Below are positions 17,077 to 25,601 of a stretch of 64,000 nucleotides of DNA, one piece after another. The translations under genes and the position numbers were made by a program. How positions within the stretch are numbered: the stretch's first letter is position 1; each line of letters opens with the position of its first letter. Origin of the DNA: Acetobacterium sp. KB-1 (lineage in GTDB: Bacteria; Bacillota; Clostridia; Eubacteriales; Eubacteriaceae); contig NZ_CP030040.1 in assembly GCF_003260995.1 (NCBI RefSeq), positions 2,837,176-2,901,175 on the forward strand, given 5' to 3'. The notes under the pieces were generated by a model. The model did no database searches. It was given only the letters and a program-made list of their open reading frames with translations, and was not told the origin of the DNA.

Positions 17077-18727
17077 GGGGGTGCGGACGTTTTGTTGGAC
17101 CGACTAAGCGACCAACCCCAGACTTTTTCTATAGTTTAATGGGCTCATTCCCCCGAGTGATAGCTTAATCCGCTTTTCACCGTACCACTGAATGTATGCA
17201 TCAAGCTGATCAATGAATTGGTCTATCGTTACACCAGTCCATGAGCAGCCATAAAACATCTCGTTTTTTAGTCTGCCAAAAAATCCTTCACATGCTGAAT
17301 TATCTGGCGAGCAGCCTTTCTTTGACATTGACCTTGTAAGCTCAGCTTTTTCAATACGTTCAAGCCAGCCTGGCCAACGATAGTGACAACCACGATCAGA
17401 ATGAACGATGGGTTTTTCGTCTTCTCTAAGCTGGGAAATAGCTTCATCAAGCATTATATTTACAAGTTCTGCATTTGGTGATGTACCGATGGTCCAGCTT
17501 ACCGGAAGACCATCAAAGCAATCAATGATTGGAGATAAGTATATTTTTCCGGCGGGGATATGAAATTCGGTTATATCTGTCAGCCATTTATTGTTGGGCT
17601 TATCAGCCTTGAAATCGCGGTTAATGACATTTTCAACCGCAGGGGTGATTTCGCCTTTATACGAGCTGTATTTCTTGCGTTTGATATTCGGAACAATAAG
17701 GTCTTCCTCTTTCATTATTCGGCGAATAACCTTCTCTGATATGGTAGCTCCGGCTGATTTTATAACCGAATGAATTCTGCGGGAACCATACCTACTGGAT
17801 GATTCTTCGAAGGTGCCTTTCACCTTTGTTCTTAAATCAGCATATTTATCGGTATTGATAGCGAGTACCTGGTAACAGTAGCTACTTTTAGCCATAACCA
17901 TTATGTTGAGAAGCATATTTAATTGATGGGATTCTCGCAGGGCATTAATAATTGTGGCCTTCTCACGGTTCGTAAGCGTTTGAAGATTAATGCCCTTGTC
18001 TTTTTTTATGAGTTCAGCAGCTTTTTCATAAATATCGCGCTCAATCTTCAGGCGATGAACTTCCTTCTGAAGTTCCGCAACCTGTGACGAAAGCTCATCT
18101 TTTTTTTCATGAAGCTCTGACACCTCAGTTTCATGAGATTGAACATTTTGGGATTGAATGATTTTCTTTATGGGCTTTTTCATTGACTGAACGCATCCTT
18201 CTTTCAAAAACAGTCGTTTCCAGTTATAGAGATTTTCTCTTGTTGTTCCATACTCAGCAGCAACTTCTTTAGCAGGTTTGCTACGGGAACATAGGGAAAT
18301 GACAGCCTGTTCTTTTTGATCACGCGTATATTTTACAACAGCACCACCGGAACGGCAATACCTTTTTTGGTCTGGAGCAAGTTCTGTTATCCATTTATCC
18401 AGCATTGGGCGACTAGGATAACCAAGCTTTTTCACTGTCCGTGAAACACATTTGCCATGCTCACGATAATAGTCAACGGCCTTTTGTTTCTCTTCATCAG
18501 TAAATTTCGATTGCTTGATAAAATTCTGATGAAGATCTCCATTCTGAGAATACTCATTGTACCAATTCCAAAGAGCTTTTTTGGAAGGATAGCCCAACTC
18601 ACGGATTACGGTAGCGTAACTCATATCGTATTGAATAAGCAATTTGACAGCTTTAATGTTTTCCTGATAGGAAAACATGTGGTACCTCCTGGTATTATAC
18701 TAAGTCCAGGTTTTTGTCCGCACCCCC
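17077..18727 (-). mobile_element. Complete IS3-family insertion sequence inside cat
   Basis: The ends are the perfect 12-bp inverted repeats GGGGGTGCGGAC and GTCCGCACCCCC, with imperfect pairing continuing inward (TTGGACCGACTAAG against CTGGACTTAGTAT). The element is flanked on both sides by GCAG (17073-17076 and 18728-18731), a four-base target duplication typical of IS3-family transposition. The length of 1651 bp is at the upper end for the family and holds one transposase gene on the minus strand. Exact repeats and an intact host reading frame on both sides indicate a recent, undamaged insertion. Confidence 0.92.
17104..18678 (-). CDS. IS3-family transposase, single-frame form
   Basis: 524 residues in one uninterrupted frame; most IS3 elements split this into two frames joined by -1 frameshifting. 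Residues 1 to about 160 hold three helix-turn-helix-like segments (LIQYDMSYATVIRELGYPSKKALWNWY, repeated in style at YREHGKCVSRTVKKLGYPSR and SRSKPAKEVAAEYGTTRENLYNW). A coiled coil with a leucine pattern follows at about 195-230, then an HTH_21-type linker, then the rve integrase core. The DDE residues are in WLTDITEF, VHSDRG and ACEGFFGRLKNE. AGGAGGT precedes the ATG by six bases. The stop lies 27 bases inside the downstream inverted repeat. Confidence 0.95.
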   Translation of the reverse strand: MFSYQENIKAVKLLIQYDMSYATVIRELGYPSKKALWNWYNEYSQNGDLHQNFIKQSKFTDEEKQKAVDYYREHGKCVSRTVKKLGYPSRPMLDKWITELAPDQKRYCRSGGAVVKYTRDQKEQAVISLCSRSKPAKEVAAEYGTTRENLYNWKRLFLKEGCVQSMKKPIKKIIQSQNVQSHETEVSELHEKKDELSSQVAELQKEVHRLKIERDIYEKAAELIKKDKGINLQTLTNREKATIINALRESHQLNMLLNIMVMAKSSYCYQVLAINTDKYADLRTKVKGTFEESSSRYGSRRIHSVIKSAGATISEKVIRRIMKEEDLIVPNIKRKKYSSYKGEITPAVENVINRDFKADKPNNKWLTDITEFHIPAGKIYLSPIIDCFDGLPVSWTIGTSPNAELVNIMLDEAISQLREDEKPIVHSDRGCHYRWPGWLERIEKAELTRSMSKKGCSPDNSACEGFFGRLKNEMFYGCSWTGVTIDQFIDQLDAYIQWYGEKRIKLSLGGMSPLNYRKSLGLVA

Positions 18728-19185
18728 GCAGTCGGAATTTCGAGTTGCAAAAACAGCGGATAAGCTGGAGTATTATGAGGTTTTACACCCCTCCTATGCC
18801 TGTTTTCACGAGGATGACAAAACGATGTCGAACATGTGGACAGAATTTGATCCGGATTTTGAAAGCTTTTATCAAAACTACATGAATGATCAGAAACAAT
18901 ACTCCGGAAACCACGGGATTCTGGCAAAACCAGAACTGCCACCCCCCAACAGCTTTATGGTTGGGATGCTACCGTGGACACAGTTTAGCAGTTACTCACC
19001 GGTACCTTATGCCAAGGCGGATTATTATTTTCCCGTTTTACAGGCCGGTAGATTCTTTGAAAAAAGCGGCCGAAAAATGATGCCCTTTTCGATCACCGTT
19101 CACCATGCCGTTGCTGATGGCTATCATGTGAGCTTATTCCTGGAAAAATTTCAGACTGCTATGAATCATCCCGAACAATGGATCA

Positions 19186-19214
19186 GGTTATGACGAAAGT
19201 TGTGGCCTTTTTTT
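19186..19214 (+). terminator. Intrinsic terminator at the 3' end of cat
   Basis: GGTTATGAC and GTTGTGGCC pair (with several G-U pairs) around a GAAA tetraloop, followed by TTTTTTT. The cat stop codon lies in the first arm. A near-copy of this structure occurs at 22222-22248. Confidence 0.75.
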
Positions 19215-19265
19215 ATTTGGGCAGACGACAGATTGCAAAAGCTGTTTTAAATGCGATCAGGTTTA

Positions 19266-19294
19266 TTGACATTAATCTAATGATGTGGTATATT
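19266..19294 (+). promoter_or_regulatory. Sigma-A-type promoter for the DUF3796/XRE/M23 operon
   Basis: A perfect -35 TTGACA at 19266-19271 is separated by 17 bases from TATATT at 19289-19294. The -10 hexamer lies inside the left arm of the palindrome at 19284-19322. This should be a strong promoter that is normally silenced by whatever binds the palindrome. Confidence 0.8.
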
Positions 19295-19322
19295 TCTAAC
19301 ATGATGTTATAAATATACCACA
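19284..19322. promoter_or_regulatory. 39-bp palindromic operator
   Basis: Outer arms TGTGGTATATTT and AAATATACCACA are perfect inverses. Between them TAACAT-G-ATGTTA is also a perfect inverse with the same centre at 19303. Only one symmetric base pair (19296/19310) is mismatched. It covers the -10 box and the start region, and GGAGG and the first ATG follow within 11 bases, so a bound protein would block initiation. The XRE-type regulator encoded second in this operon is the obvious candidate ligand; that is inference. Confidence 0.8.
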
Positions 19323-19332
19323 TGGAGGCAAG

Positions 19333-19674
19333 ATGAAATTGAATCGACTGGGATTTTTATCACTACTTTCACTGTTGGGCATACTGGGGTTATTTGTTGA
19401 TAATAGTGGTCTGCTGGGCTTCTTTGGTTTCTTATACTATCTTCGTTATTTTTTTGTAATCCCGGATGAGCTGTTTCAGGAGAATGTCAGGAAGGCCGCA
19501 AGTATCGGATTTTTTACAGGAGTTGCTGCAACTGGTTTAGTCTTTGCATTGCGCGTCGTGTTACCGGTTTCTATAGCGCCAAGTGTCGCATTGGCGACTA
19601 CTTTTATTGTTTCGGTAGCTTGCTTCACTATTGCCCTAGTGGTGTTTGAAATTAGAGAACAGCGGGGAATATGA
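19333..19674 (+). CDS. DUF3796-family small membrane protein
   Basis: 113 residues, with two hydrophobic segments at the start ([34 protein letters not shown]) and two more at about 60-105. The N-terminal pattern L-G-F-L-x-L-L-x-L-L-G-I-x-G and the [11 protein letters not shown](F) run match the DUF3796 family, which is nearly always encoded beside a small XRE regulator, as here. The molecular function is unknown. GGAGG is four bases before the ATG. The stop overlaps the next start (ATGA), so the two are translationally coupled. Confidence 0.82.
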   Translation: MKLNRLGFLSLLSLLGILGLFVDNSGLLGFFGFLYYLRYFFVIPDELFQENVRKAASIGFFTGVAATGLVFALRVVLPVSIAPSVALATTFIVSVACFTIALVVFEIREQRGI

Positions 19675-19886
19675 AGATGGCTCTGATTACAAAAATACGC
19701 GAGTATCGGGCCCGGTACAATCTGACCCAGGATGAGCTGGCAACCCGGGTGGGGGTGCGGCGGGAAACCATTGTCAATCTGGAGCGTGGTCGCTATAATC
19801 CGTCGCTTAAATTAGCAATGGATATTGCCAGGGTTTTTGTCACCACGGTGGAAGAATTGTTTATCTTTAGTGACGAGGTGAAATGA
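19671..19886 (+). CDS. Small XRE-family (YozG-like) transcriptional regulator
   Basis: 71 residues, essentially only an HTH_3 domain: [48 protein letters not shown], with the usual short C-terminal TVEELFIF. Proteins of this class bind palindromes at their own promoter and often answer to the neighbouring membrane protein. The 39-bp palindrome at the operon promoter is the likely target. An alternative ATG lies two codons in. Its 3' end overlaps the peptidase start by four bases. Confidence 0.88.
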   Translation: MKMALITKIREYRARYNLTQDELATRVGVRRETIVNLERGRYNPSLKLAMDIARVFVTTVEELFIFSDEVK

Positions 19887-20770
19887 TGAAGCAATGGATT
19901 AACTGGTGTGGTAAACTAAAATTTTTGGGATTGCTCGGATTGCCGGGTCTTTTCTTTGACGACAAAATTTTTGATATTTTCTGGTTGTTCTGGCTGTTTG
20001 GTTTGGTTGAAATATTTAATAATCTGCCGGTATTTGTTCAGTCGATTAAACAATTTGGGGGGATGTTGATTATTCCACTGCGTTATCGTTCGCGGCTTCC
20101 CAATCCTAACAATTATGTCAGCCCGATTAAATATTCCCTACCGTTTTCAGGCGACTGGATGGTGGTTAACGGTGGCATTGAGAAAGCGTTTTCTCATTCC
20201 TGGAGCGTTCCGACTCAACGTTACGCTTACGACTTCCTGATCCTTGACGAAAACGGTAAAAGTTTTCAGGGCGATCATCAAAACGTCAGCAATTATTATT
20301 GCTATAGCAAACCGATTTTAGCTCCTGCTGATGGGAACGTAGTTGAAATCGGCAACGACTCACCCGACAGTCGCGTTGCCGGAAACGGCCAGATCGATTG
20401 TGCTGGCCGTGATATCCGTGGTAACTACCTTTTGATTTGTCATGCCAAAGCGGAATACAGTCTTTTGGCCCATTTGCAGCCAGGCAGTATTGGTGTTAAA
20501 GTCGGAGACACCGTCAAGCGGGGACAGATCATTGCCTATTGTGGAAATTCGGGCAACAGCTCCGAGCCTCATCTCCACTTTCACCTTCAGAATGGAATCA
20601 GTTCTTTTTATTCGGCAGGGCTTCCCATTGAATTCACGCAGTTATCCGTCAAACCCACGCCCAACTATTCCGTTTATGATTCCCGCCCGGTGCCAGCGCT
20701 TACTTATCAATCGAAAAATCACATTGCCCGCGGTCAAACGGTGGTAAATAGAAATGATCCAGCGCAGTAA
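19883..20770 (+). CDS. Membrane-anchored M23 (LytM-like) peptidase
   Basis: 295 residues. Hydrophobic stretches lie at about 12-30 and 30-65, and the first repeats the [16 protein letters not shown] style of the DUF3796 protein. The catalytic part starts near residue 140 ([11 protein letters not shown]). The LytM zinc motifs are present: H-x-x-x-D is represented by RYAYDF, and the late HLHFH of [13 protein letters not shown] is intact, with [32 protein letters not shown] typical of the family. It probably cleaves peptidoglycan cross-bridges outside the membrane or processes a peptide. It is the third gene of the palindrome-controlled operon and starts inside the regulator's stop; ATGATG leaves two adjacent start choices. 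Confidence 0.85.
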   Translation: MMKQWINWCGKLKFLGLLGLPGLFFDDKIFDIFWLFWLFGLVEIFNNLPVFVQSIKQFGGMLIIPLRYRSRLPNPNNYVSPIKYSLPFSGDWMVVNGGIEKAFSHSWSVPTQRYAYDFLILDENGKSFQGDHQNVSNYYCYSKPILAPADGNVVEIGNDSPDSRVAGNGQIDCAGRDIRGNYLLICHAKAEYSLLAHLQPGSIGVKVGDTVKRGQIIAYCGNSGNSSEPHLHFHLQNGISSFYSAGLPIEFTQLSVKPTPNYSVYDSRPVPALTYQSKNHIARGQTVVNRNDPAQ

Positions 20771-21089
20771 AAAGGACACGGGTTTTAAAGATTTCCGATG
20801 GTGATCGTATTTTCTGAATCAAATTGGAAACACGACCCTGATTACATCAAATGCGGAAATGGATAGCTTCACTATTTCCCGAAACGAAATTATTGGGAAG
20901 TTTGAGAGCAGTGAGAGAACCTCTGGCTATTCCATGCAGATCTGCCTTTGCAGCTTCTTTTCGCTGAACATAACGGTTGGTTAATAATACCAAAAGAATC
21001 ATGACAATGCTTCACTTGTGAGGAACCGGAATTTTTGCTATGCTAGTTAACAAAGGTCCAGTGCATTTATCTGATGGGAGAAGCAACAC
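20771..21089. other. 319-base gap between peptidase and XRE/TPR regulator genes
   Basis: No coding potential, repeat or convincing terminator is seen after the peptidase gene. Near its end, TTGTGAGGAACCGGAATTTTTGCTATGCTAG contains a TATGCT that could be a weak -10 box for the next gene, without a clear -35. Confidence 0.4.
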
Positions 21090-22130
21090 ATGAAAATAAA
21101 CAAAGTAATACGAAAGTATCGAAAAGAAGCAAATCTTACTCAGGAACAGATCGCAAATTGTCTGGGCGTATCAGCTCCGGCGGTAAACAAGTGGGAGAAT
21201 GGAATATCATATCCAGATATTACTTTATTATCACCACTTGCCCGGGTTTTGAAAATTAACATTGATACATTATTGTCCTTCAACGAAGAATTAACGGATA
21301 AAGAAATTGACCTGCTGGCAAATGAAATAGCCGAGTTGGCCCAAAATGCGGGTTATCAGCAGGCGTATGAAAGAGGTGCAGATCTCATTAAAGAATATGC
21401 TACTTGTGATCGACTCATTCTTTCGATTACAAGTATTTTAGATTGCTTTCTTACTCAGGGCGTGGAAAATCAGGATGGATATGAGGCGCAAATTTTGCTC
21501 TGGTATGAATTAATAGCCACAAGCGAGAAACAAGAAATTGCGTCCATGGCAGCGGCTTCATTGGTGTCAAAATATACAAGTAAGCAAGAATTTGAAAAAG
21601 CGCAGCAACTGATCGATCGTATTCCACCAGCGGGTTATGATAAACAACTTATTCAGGCGATGCTTTTTAAAAATCAGGGTAAAAACGAAAAAGCTTATGA
21701 AATTTATGAGCGGATGTTATTAAAGAATGCCAATGAGTTATGGAACATTATCCAATTAATTATTCGCTTACTATCCCAGGAAGAAGCCTTTAATAAAACG
21801 AAAAGATATATCGATTTAGGTAAAGAAGTCGTTCAATTGTTTGATTTGGGAGCCTATAGTGAAAATACGACAGAACTTTTTCTTGCCATTGAACGGCGTG
21901 AAACAGAGAAAAGTCTGGAAATCTTAGAACAAATGGTTTCGAAAATTGAAACCATTTCTGATTTCAGAAAATCGGATTTATACACCCACATTAAGTTTAG
22001 GGAGCCACGTGGATCGGATTTTGACATGGCAAAATTGATGCTGAAAAGAGGACTGGAAAGCGATGAAGAAAGCGCATTCTTTAAAGATGAACCGCGATTC
22101 AAAGCCATTCTTAAGGCCTTAGATCATTAA
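21090..22130 (+). CDS. XRE-family regulator with C-terminal TPR-like region
   Basis: 346 residues. An HTH_3 domain at 1-65 (LTQEQIANCLGVSAPAVNKWENGISYPDITLLSPLARVL) is followed by about 270 helical residues with repeated A-x-x-L/Y pairs. One example is EFEKAQQLIDRIPPAGYDKQLIQAMLFKNQGKNEKAYEIYERML, characteristic of TPR-like solenoids. Such proteins are common in Firmicutes and often respond to a peptide or protein ligand held by the solenoid; the target here is unknown. GGGAGAAG precedes the ATG. A strong terminator follows within 15 bases, so the gene is monocistronic. Confidence 0.85.
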   Translation: MKINKVIRKYRKEANLTQEQIANCLGVSAPAVNKWENGISYPDITLLSPLARVLKINIDTLLSFNEELTDKEIDLLANEIAELAQNAGYQQAYERGADLIKEYATCDRLILSITSILDCFLTQGVENQDGYEAQILLWYELIATSEKQEIASMAAASLVSKYTSKQEFEKAQQLIDRIPPAGYDKQLIQAMLFKNQGKNEKAYEIYERMLLKNANELWNIIQLIIRLLSQEEAFNKTKRYIDLGKEVVQLFDLGAYSENTTELFLAIERRETEKSLEILEQMVSKIETISDFRKSDLYTHIKFREPRGSDFDMAKLMLKRGLESDEESAFFKDEPRFKAILKALDH

Positions 22131-22142
22131 GGGGTGTTTATT

Positions 22143-22176
22143 ACCCAGTTGCTAATGCTAGCAACTGGGTTTGTTT
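22143..22176 (+). terminator. Intrinsic terminator after the XRE/TPR gene
   Basis: A perfect twelve-pair stem, ACCCAGTTGCTA with TAGCAACTGGGT, has a four-base loop and is followed by the T-rich TTGTTT. Confidence 0.85.
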
Positions 22177-22223
22177 CTGGAAAATTTCAGGATGCCATGA
22201 ATCATCCTGAGCAATGGATCTAG
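22175..22223 (+). pseudogene. Remnant of a second chloramphenicol-acetyltransferase 3' end
   Basis: GGA AAA TTT CAG onward translates to GKFQDAMNHPEQWI and a stop. It is nearly identical to the last residues of the split cat gene upstream (EKFQTAMNHPEQWIRL). Nucleotide identity with 19139-19211, including the trailing terminator, is roughly 85 percent by eye. Nothing homologous to cat lies before the remnant, so only the final 15 codons survive. Confidence 0.8.
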
Positions 22224-22248
22224 GTTATGACGAAAGTCATAGCCTTTT
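22222..22248 (+). terminator. Intrinsic terminator, copy of the one after cat
   Basis: AGGTTATGAC and GTCATAGCCT pair around a GAAA loop with TTTT following. The stem is better paired than the upstream copy, showing compensatory changes (TTGTGG to TCATAG) that kept the structure. Confidence 0.75.
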
Positions 22249-22378
22249 ATTTCTTTTTGCACTATGTAAGCCGTTCCCAAAATGATATCTTAATCATGAA
22301 CAATCTGTGGTGATCAAAGAATCGGGCAGATTATGGCGTGAGATAGATAAAAAGTGTGATAGAGAAAGGATATTAATT

Positions 22379-23152
22379 ATGGGAGATGCAATTGTAAAAC
22401 TGGAAGGCCTGACAAAAAAATATGATGGTAAGGCTGTCGTCGATCATGTTTCACTGGAAATTCGGCAGGGGGAGATTTTTGGCTTGCTGGGACCAAACGG
22501 TGCTGGTAAAAGTACGACGATGAATATGATCTGTTCGTTAGTGAAGCCAACCGCCGGTAAAATCAGGCTGTTTGGAAAAGATGTCCAAACCGATATGAAG
22601 GCGGCTAAAGAAAGGCTCGGCTACATTCCCCAGGAACTGGCCATTCATGGCAATCTGAAAGCCTGGGAAAATGTCGAGCTGTTTACCTCTCTTTATGGAG
22701 TAAAGGGTAAAGAACTAAAAAAAGCAATTGATGATTCCTTGGAATTTGTGGGATTAAAGGATAAACGCAATGTCTTTTGTAAGAATTTTTCCGGCGGCAT
22801 GAAACGCCGACTAAACATTGCCTGTGCCATCGGACATCATCCGGAGCTGTTGATTTTTGATGAACCCACGGTGGGGATTGATCCCCAATCCCGAAATTTT
22901 ATTTTAGAAAAGATAAAGGTTGCCAATGAACAGGGGGCCACCATTATTTATACCAGCCACTATATGGAAGAAATCGAAGCAATCTGTTCCCGGATTGCGA
23001 TCATGGATAATGGCAAAATCATTGCCATGGGAACCAAAAAAGAACTAACTGAACTGGTCACAGCGGAAACTGACTCGACAATGAGCCTGGAAGAGGTTTT
23101 TCTAACCTTGACCGGCAAGAAGCTACGCGATTATGCTGAGGGAGAGATGTGA
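22379..23152 (+). CDS. ABC-2 exporter ATPase (LnrL-like)
   Basis: About 257 residues with Walker A (GPNGAGKST), Q-loop (YIPQELAIHGNL), signature (FSGGMKRRL), Walker B (ELLIFDEPTVGID) and H-loop (YTSHYMEE). The GGMKRRL signature and YTSHYMEEIE belong to the drug/lantibiotic/sodium exporter group. It should energise the two ABC-2 permeases encoded next. The ATG is chosen because GAAAGGA lies upstream and the family begins right here (IVKLEGLTKKYDGK); 24 further open codons upstream lack a ribosome site. Confidence 0.92.
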   Translation: MGDAIVKLEGLTKKYDGKAVVDHVSLEIRQGEIFGLLGPNGAGKSTTMNMICSLVKPTAGKIRLFGKDVQTDMKAAKERLGYIPQELAIHGNLKAWENVELFTSLYGVKGKELKKAIDDSLEFVGLKDKRNVFCKNFSGGMKRRLNIACAIGHHPELLIFDEPTVGIDPQSRNFILEKIKVANEQGATIIYTSHYMEEIEAICSRIAIMDNGKIIAMGTKKELTELVTAETDSTMSLEEVFLTLTGKKLRDYAEGEM

Positions 23153-23153
23153 T

Positions 23154-24266
23154 ATGCCACTGATACTGATTAAAAATAACATGAAACTGATGTTTCGTAA
23201 TAAGTCCTTTCTGCTGTTGATGATCATTATGCCGATCATTGTCATTGCCCTTTTGTCCAGTGCCTTTAAGGACATGATGGCAGCGGCCCGGGATATTGAT
23301 CCCTTTACAGTAGGGTACCGGATCACGGCGAATAGCCCGTATCAAACCTATCTGCCGGAACTTAAAAAGGCAAGTGCCAAGAATGATGTAACCCTAATTG
23401 AATATCCGGAAGGTGAGATAAAAAAGCTGATTGAAAATGAAACCGTGTCTGCTTTTGTGGATATCCAGGATGACGATTATATCGTGTATCAATCAAGTGC
23501 GAAGAAAGCCGAGGCATTGGTTTCAGAAAGTCTTTTCGACAATTTCTTTTATCAGGTGGATGCCAATACCGCCCTGGTAACCGCCCAGATGAAGAAAGGA
23601 CTTGTCGATATAAAATTGCTGGAAACAGATCGCGAAAGGGCGTCCCGGGAAGTGCTCTCAGTCGAGCCAATGCCCACCTCCACCGATTATTATGGCATTA
23701 TTTACATCGTCTTCTGGAGCTTCTGCGGGATTATTCCGTTGGCCGCAGTGATCGCCAGCGAACGAAAAAATGCGATACCGCAGCGGATGCGGGTGTCGCA
23801 GATGAGCAAGACGCAGTTATATCTGGCAAAATTTGTGCCCTGTTTTCTGGTAACCTTTATGGCCATGGCGGTGGCCGGGACAATTTCGGCGCTACTCTTT
23901 CAGGTGCATTGGGGCGCATTACCGGCTTCAGTAGGGATTATCCTGCTTTCTACCATGGCAGCCGCCGCTTTTGGGGTTTTTCTTTATCAGTTATTCAACA
24001 AGGTGGTTGTTAGTGTGGTCGTGGGCTTTTCACTGACCTGGATACTGGGATTATTTGGCGGTTCCTTTGATCCGTATATGTATGAAGACTTTTCGATTAC
24101 GCTAATGAAGGCATCGCCCCTTTATTATGTCAACCGGACCCTGGTGGAATTTTCCACCAAAGGATACAGTGATTATGTTGGGATCTGTCTGATTTATCTG
24201 ATTGGTCTGATTTTAGTTTTTGGAATACTGGGCAGTATGCTGATGAACCGGAAAGTGGAGGAATAG
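23154..24266 (+). CDS. ABC-2 type permease (LnrM-like)
   Basis: About 370 residues in the ABC2_membrane_3 layout: a first helix (FLLLMIIMPIIVIALLSSAF), a large extracytoplasmic domain of about 150 residues, then five to six helices from about residue 180 (YGIIYIVFWSFCGIIPLAAVIASERKNAIPQRMRVSQMSK). The RMRVSQMS-type coupling loop contacts the ATPase. It starts two bases after the ATPase stop, with GGGAGAG as ribosome site. With the next gene it probably forms a heterodimeric export channel, likely for a membrane-active antimicrobial. Confidence 0.88.
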   Translation: MPLILIKNNMKLMFRNKSFLLLMIIMPIIVIALLSSAFKDMMAAARDIDPFTVGYRITANSPYQTYLPELKKASAKNDVTLIEYPEGEIKKLIENETVSAFVDIQDDDYIVYQSSAKKAEALVSESLFDNFFYQVDANTALVTAQMKKGLVDIKLLETDRERASREVLSVEPMPTSTDYYGIIYIVFWSFCGIIPLAAVIASERKNAIPQRMRVSQMSKTQLYLAKFVPCFLVTFMAMAVAGTISALLFQVHWGALPASVGIILLSTMAAAAFGVFLYQLFNKVVVSVVVGFSLTWILGLFGGSFDPYMYEDFSITLMKASPLYYVNRTLVEFSTKGYSDYVGICLIYLIGLILVFGILGSMLMNRKVEE

Positions 24267-24267
24267 A

Positions 24268-25527
24268 ATGAACGGCTTTGTTACGATGGTAAAAACTAAT
24301 CTGAAGCTGTTGCTTCGAAATAAGGGCTATCTGGCACTGGTGCTGCTGCTGCCGATTTTATCGGCGGGTCTGCTTTCGTTGCAATTAGGTGGTGAAGTGT
24401 CAATGAAGGATGACACCTCGTATATGGTTCAAACGATTGAAGATCGGGCGGACAGCATTACCAGTATTGAGAATACCAAACTGATGGTTAAGCTGTATGA
24501 TAACAGCAACACCGAAACATCAGACTATCTGGCCCAGGAACTGGCCGGTTCAGGCCTTTTCCGAGTTTTTCGTTATAATCAGGAAGTGGTTGATCTGCCG
24601 ACGGCAAGACAGGAAAGTATTGATGGCGCCGGAAAGAGCAATATCGGTGCGGTGGTCTATATTCCTAAGGATTTTGAAGCCGATCTGTTAGCGGGGGGAA
24701 CCGGAAAGCTATCGCTTCTGGAGATTAAAAGTGACGGACGAAATGCCTTGTTAAACAGTAATGTCAATACCTATCTCAATTTTATCATGAAGGCGACGGA
24801 AACAACCGGCTATGATAAGACTGCCCTTGATGCGATGCTTAGTGAACTGAAAGAGAGTAAGCTTAATAAAAAAATTGAGGCGGTGGAAATCGGAAATAGC
24901 CTGACATTAACCAGTCAGCAGAACCACCAAAGCACCCGCATTGGTTATTCAATTGCAGTGCTGACAATGGGTTTTCTGTTCTGTGGAGTCTTTATTGCCG
25001 ATATTATCGTTAGAGAAAGAAACAATCAGGTCTATAACCGGATATTTCTATCAAAAGCCAGTATTCTCAATTATGTTTTGTCAAAAATGGCCATGATCTT
25101 ATTAACGGTCGGGATCCAGACAACTATTTTAGCCATGGCAACGCCGCTACTGGTGAGTACTGATTTTGGCATCCCCTTTCCCAGTTATTTGTTTCTGGTT
25201 TTTGGTCTGGGCTTATGCATTAGTACCCTTTCAGTGGTCATTGGCACCCTGGTAGGGAATACCATGAATGCGACCTACGCCGTCTTTGCCATCTGGATTG
25301 TGTCAAACATCATGGCCGGCTTGTACTTTCCTATCACCAGTGCGGCTCAATGGTGGGTAAAAGCCTCACTGCTGATTCCCCAGCGGTGGGTGATCGTCGC
25401 TTCAGAAATGTTGATGACTGGCGAAACCGGGGTTTATGCAATGTACGGGCTGATTGTCGGCAGCTATCTGCTGATCCTTATGGCCGGCACCTCGATTGGC
25501 ATCATGGTTGGAAAAAAGGATTATTAA
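24268..25527 (+). CDS. ABC-2 type permease (LnrN-like)
   Basis: 419 residues, a paralogue of the preceding permease with the same opening (TNLKLLLRNKGYLALVLLLPILSAGLL), a larger external domain at about 35-225, and six helices to the end. The coupling loop reads RERNNQVYNRIFLSKAS. Late in the protein, NTMNATYAVFAIWIVSNIMAGLYFP is the conserved ABC-2 pattern. It begins one base after the previous stop, so the pair is made in equal amounts. The transported compound is unknown. Confidence 0.88.
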   Translation: MNGFVTMVKTNLKLLLRNKGYLALVLLLPILSAGLLSLQLGGEVSMKDDTSYMVQTIEDRADSITSIENTKLMVKLYDNSNTETSDYLAQELAGSGLFRVFRYNQEVVDLPTARQESIDGAGKSNIGAVVYIPKDFEADLLAGGTGKLSLLEIKSDGRNALLNSNVNTYLNFIMKATETTGYDKTALDAMLSELKESKLNKKIEAVEIGNSLTLTSQQNHQSTRIGYSIAVLTMGFLFCGVFIADIIVRERNNQVYNRIFLSKASILNYVLSKMAMILLTVGIQTTILAMATPLLVSTDFGIPFPSYLFLVFGLGLCISTLSVVIGTLVGNTMNATYAVFAIWIVSNIMAGLYFPITSAAQWWVKASLLIPQRWVIVASEMLMTGETGVYAMYGLIVGSYLLILMAGTSIGIMVGKKDY

Positions 25528-25601
25528 ACAATTGCATTGAAGTGAAAATCGAAAATGTGATAGAATGTTCGTAAAGTAAAGGTGGATGGGAAGTCAGACA
25601 G

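Larger units (their letters stand above)
16876..19193 (+). pseudogene. cat: Chloramphenicol acetyltransferase gene split by an insertion sequence
   Basis: The first 67 codons (16876-17076) encode the typical CAT N-terminus (FTEMLPTGFNLNIEIDIT...FFPAYLYLTAKLITEQ). The reading frame is then broken by a 1651-bp element plus a four-base target duplication. It resumes exactly in frame at 18732 with SEFRVAKTADKLEYYEVLHPSYACFHED and runs to TGA at 19191-19193. Joined, the product would be 220 residues, the normal length, and carries the catalytic HHAVADGYH near its end (usual family motif HHAVCDGFH). The gene is therefore inactive now, but precise loss of the element and one repeat would restore it. 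CatA-type enzymes acetylate chloramphenicol; many chromosomal homologues have other or unknown acceptors. Confidence 0.9.
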
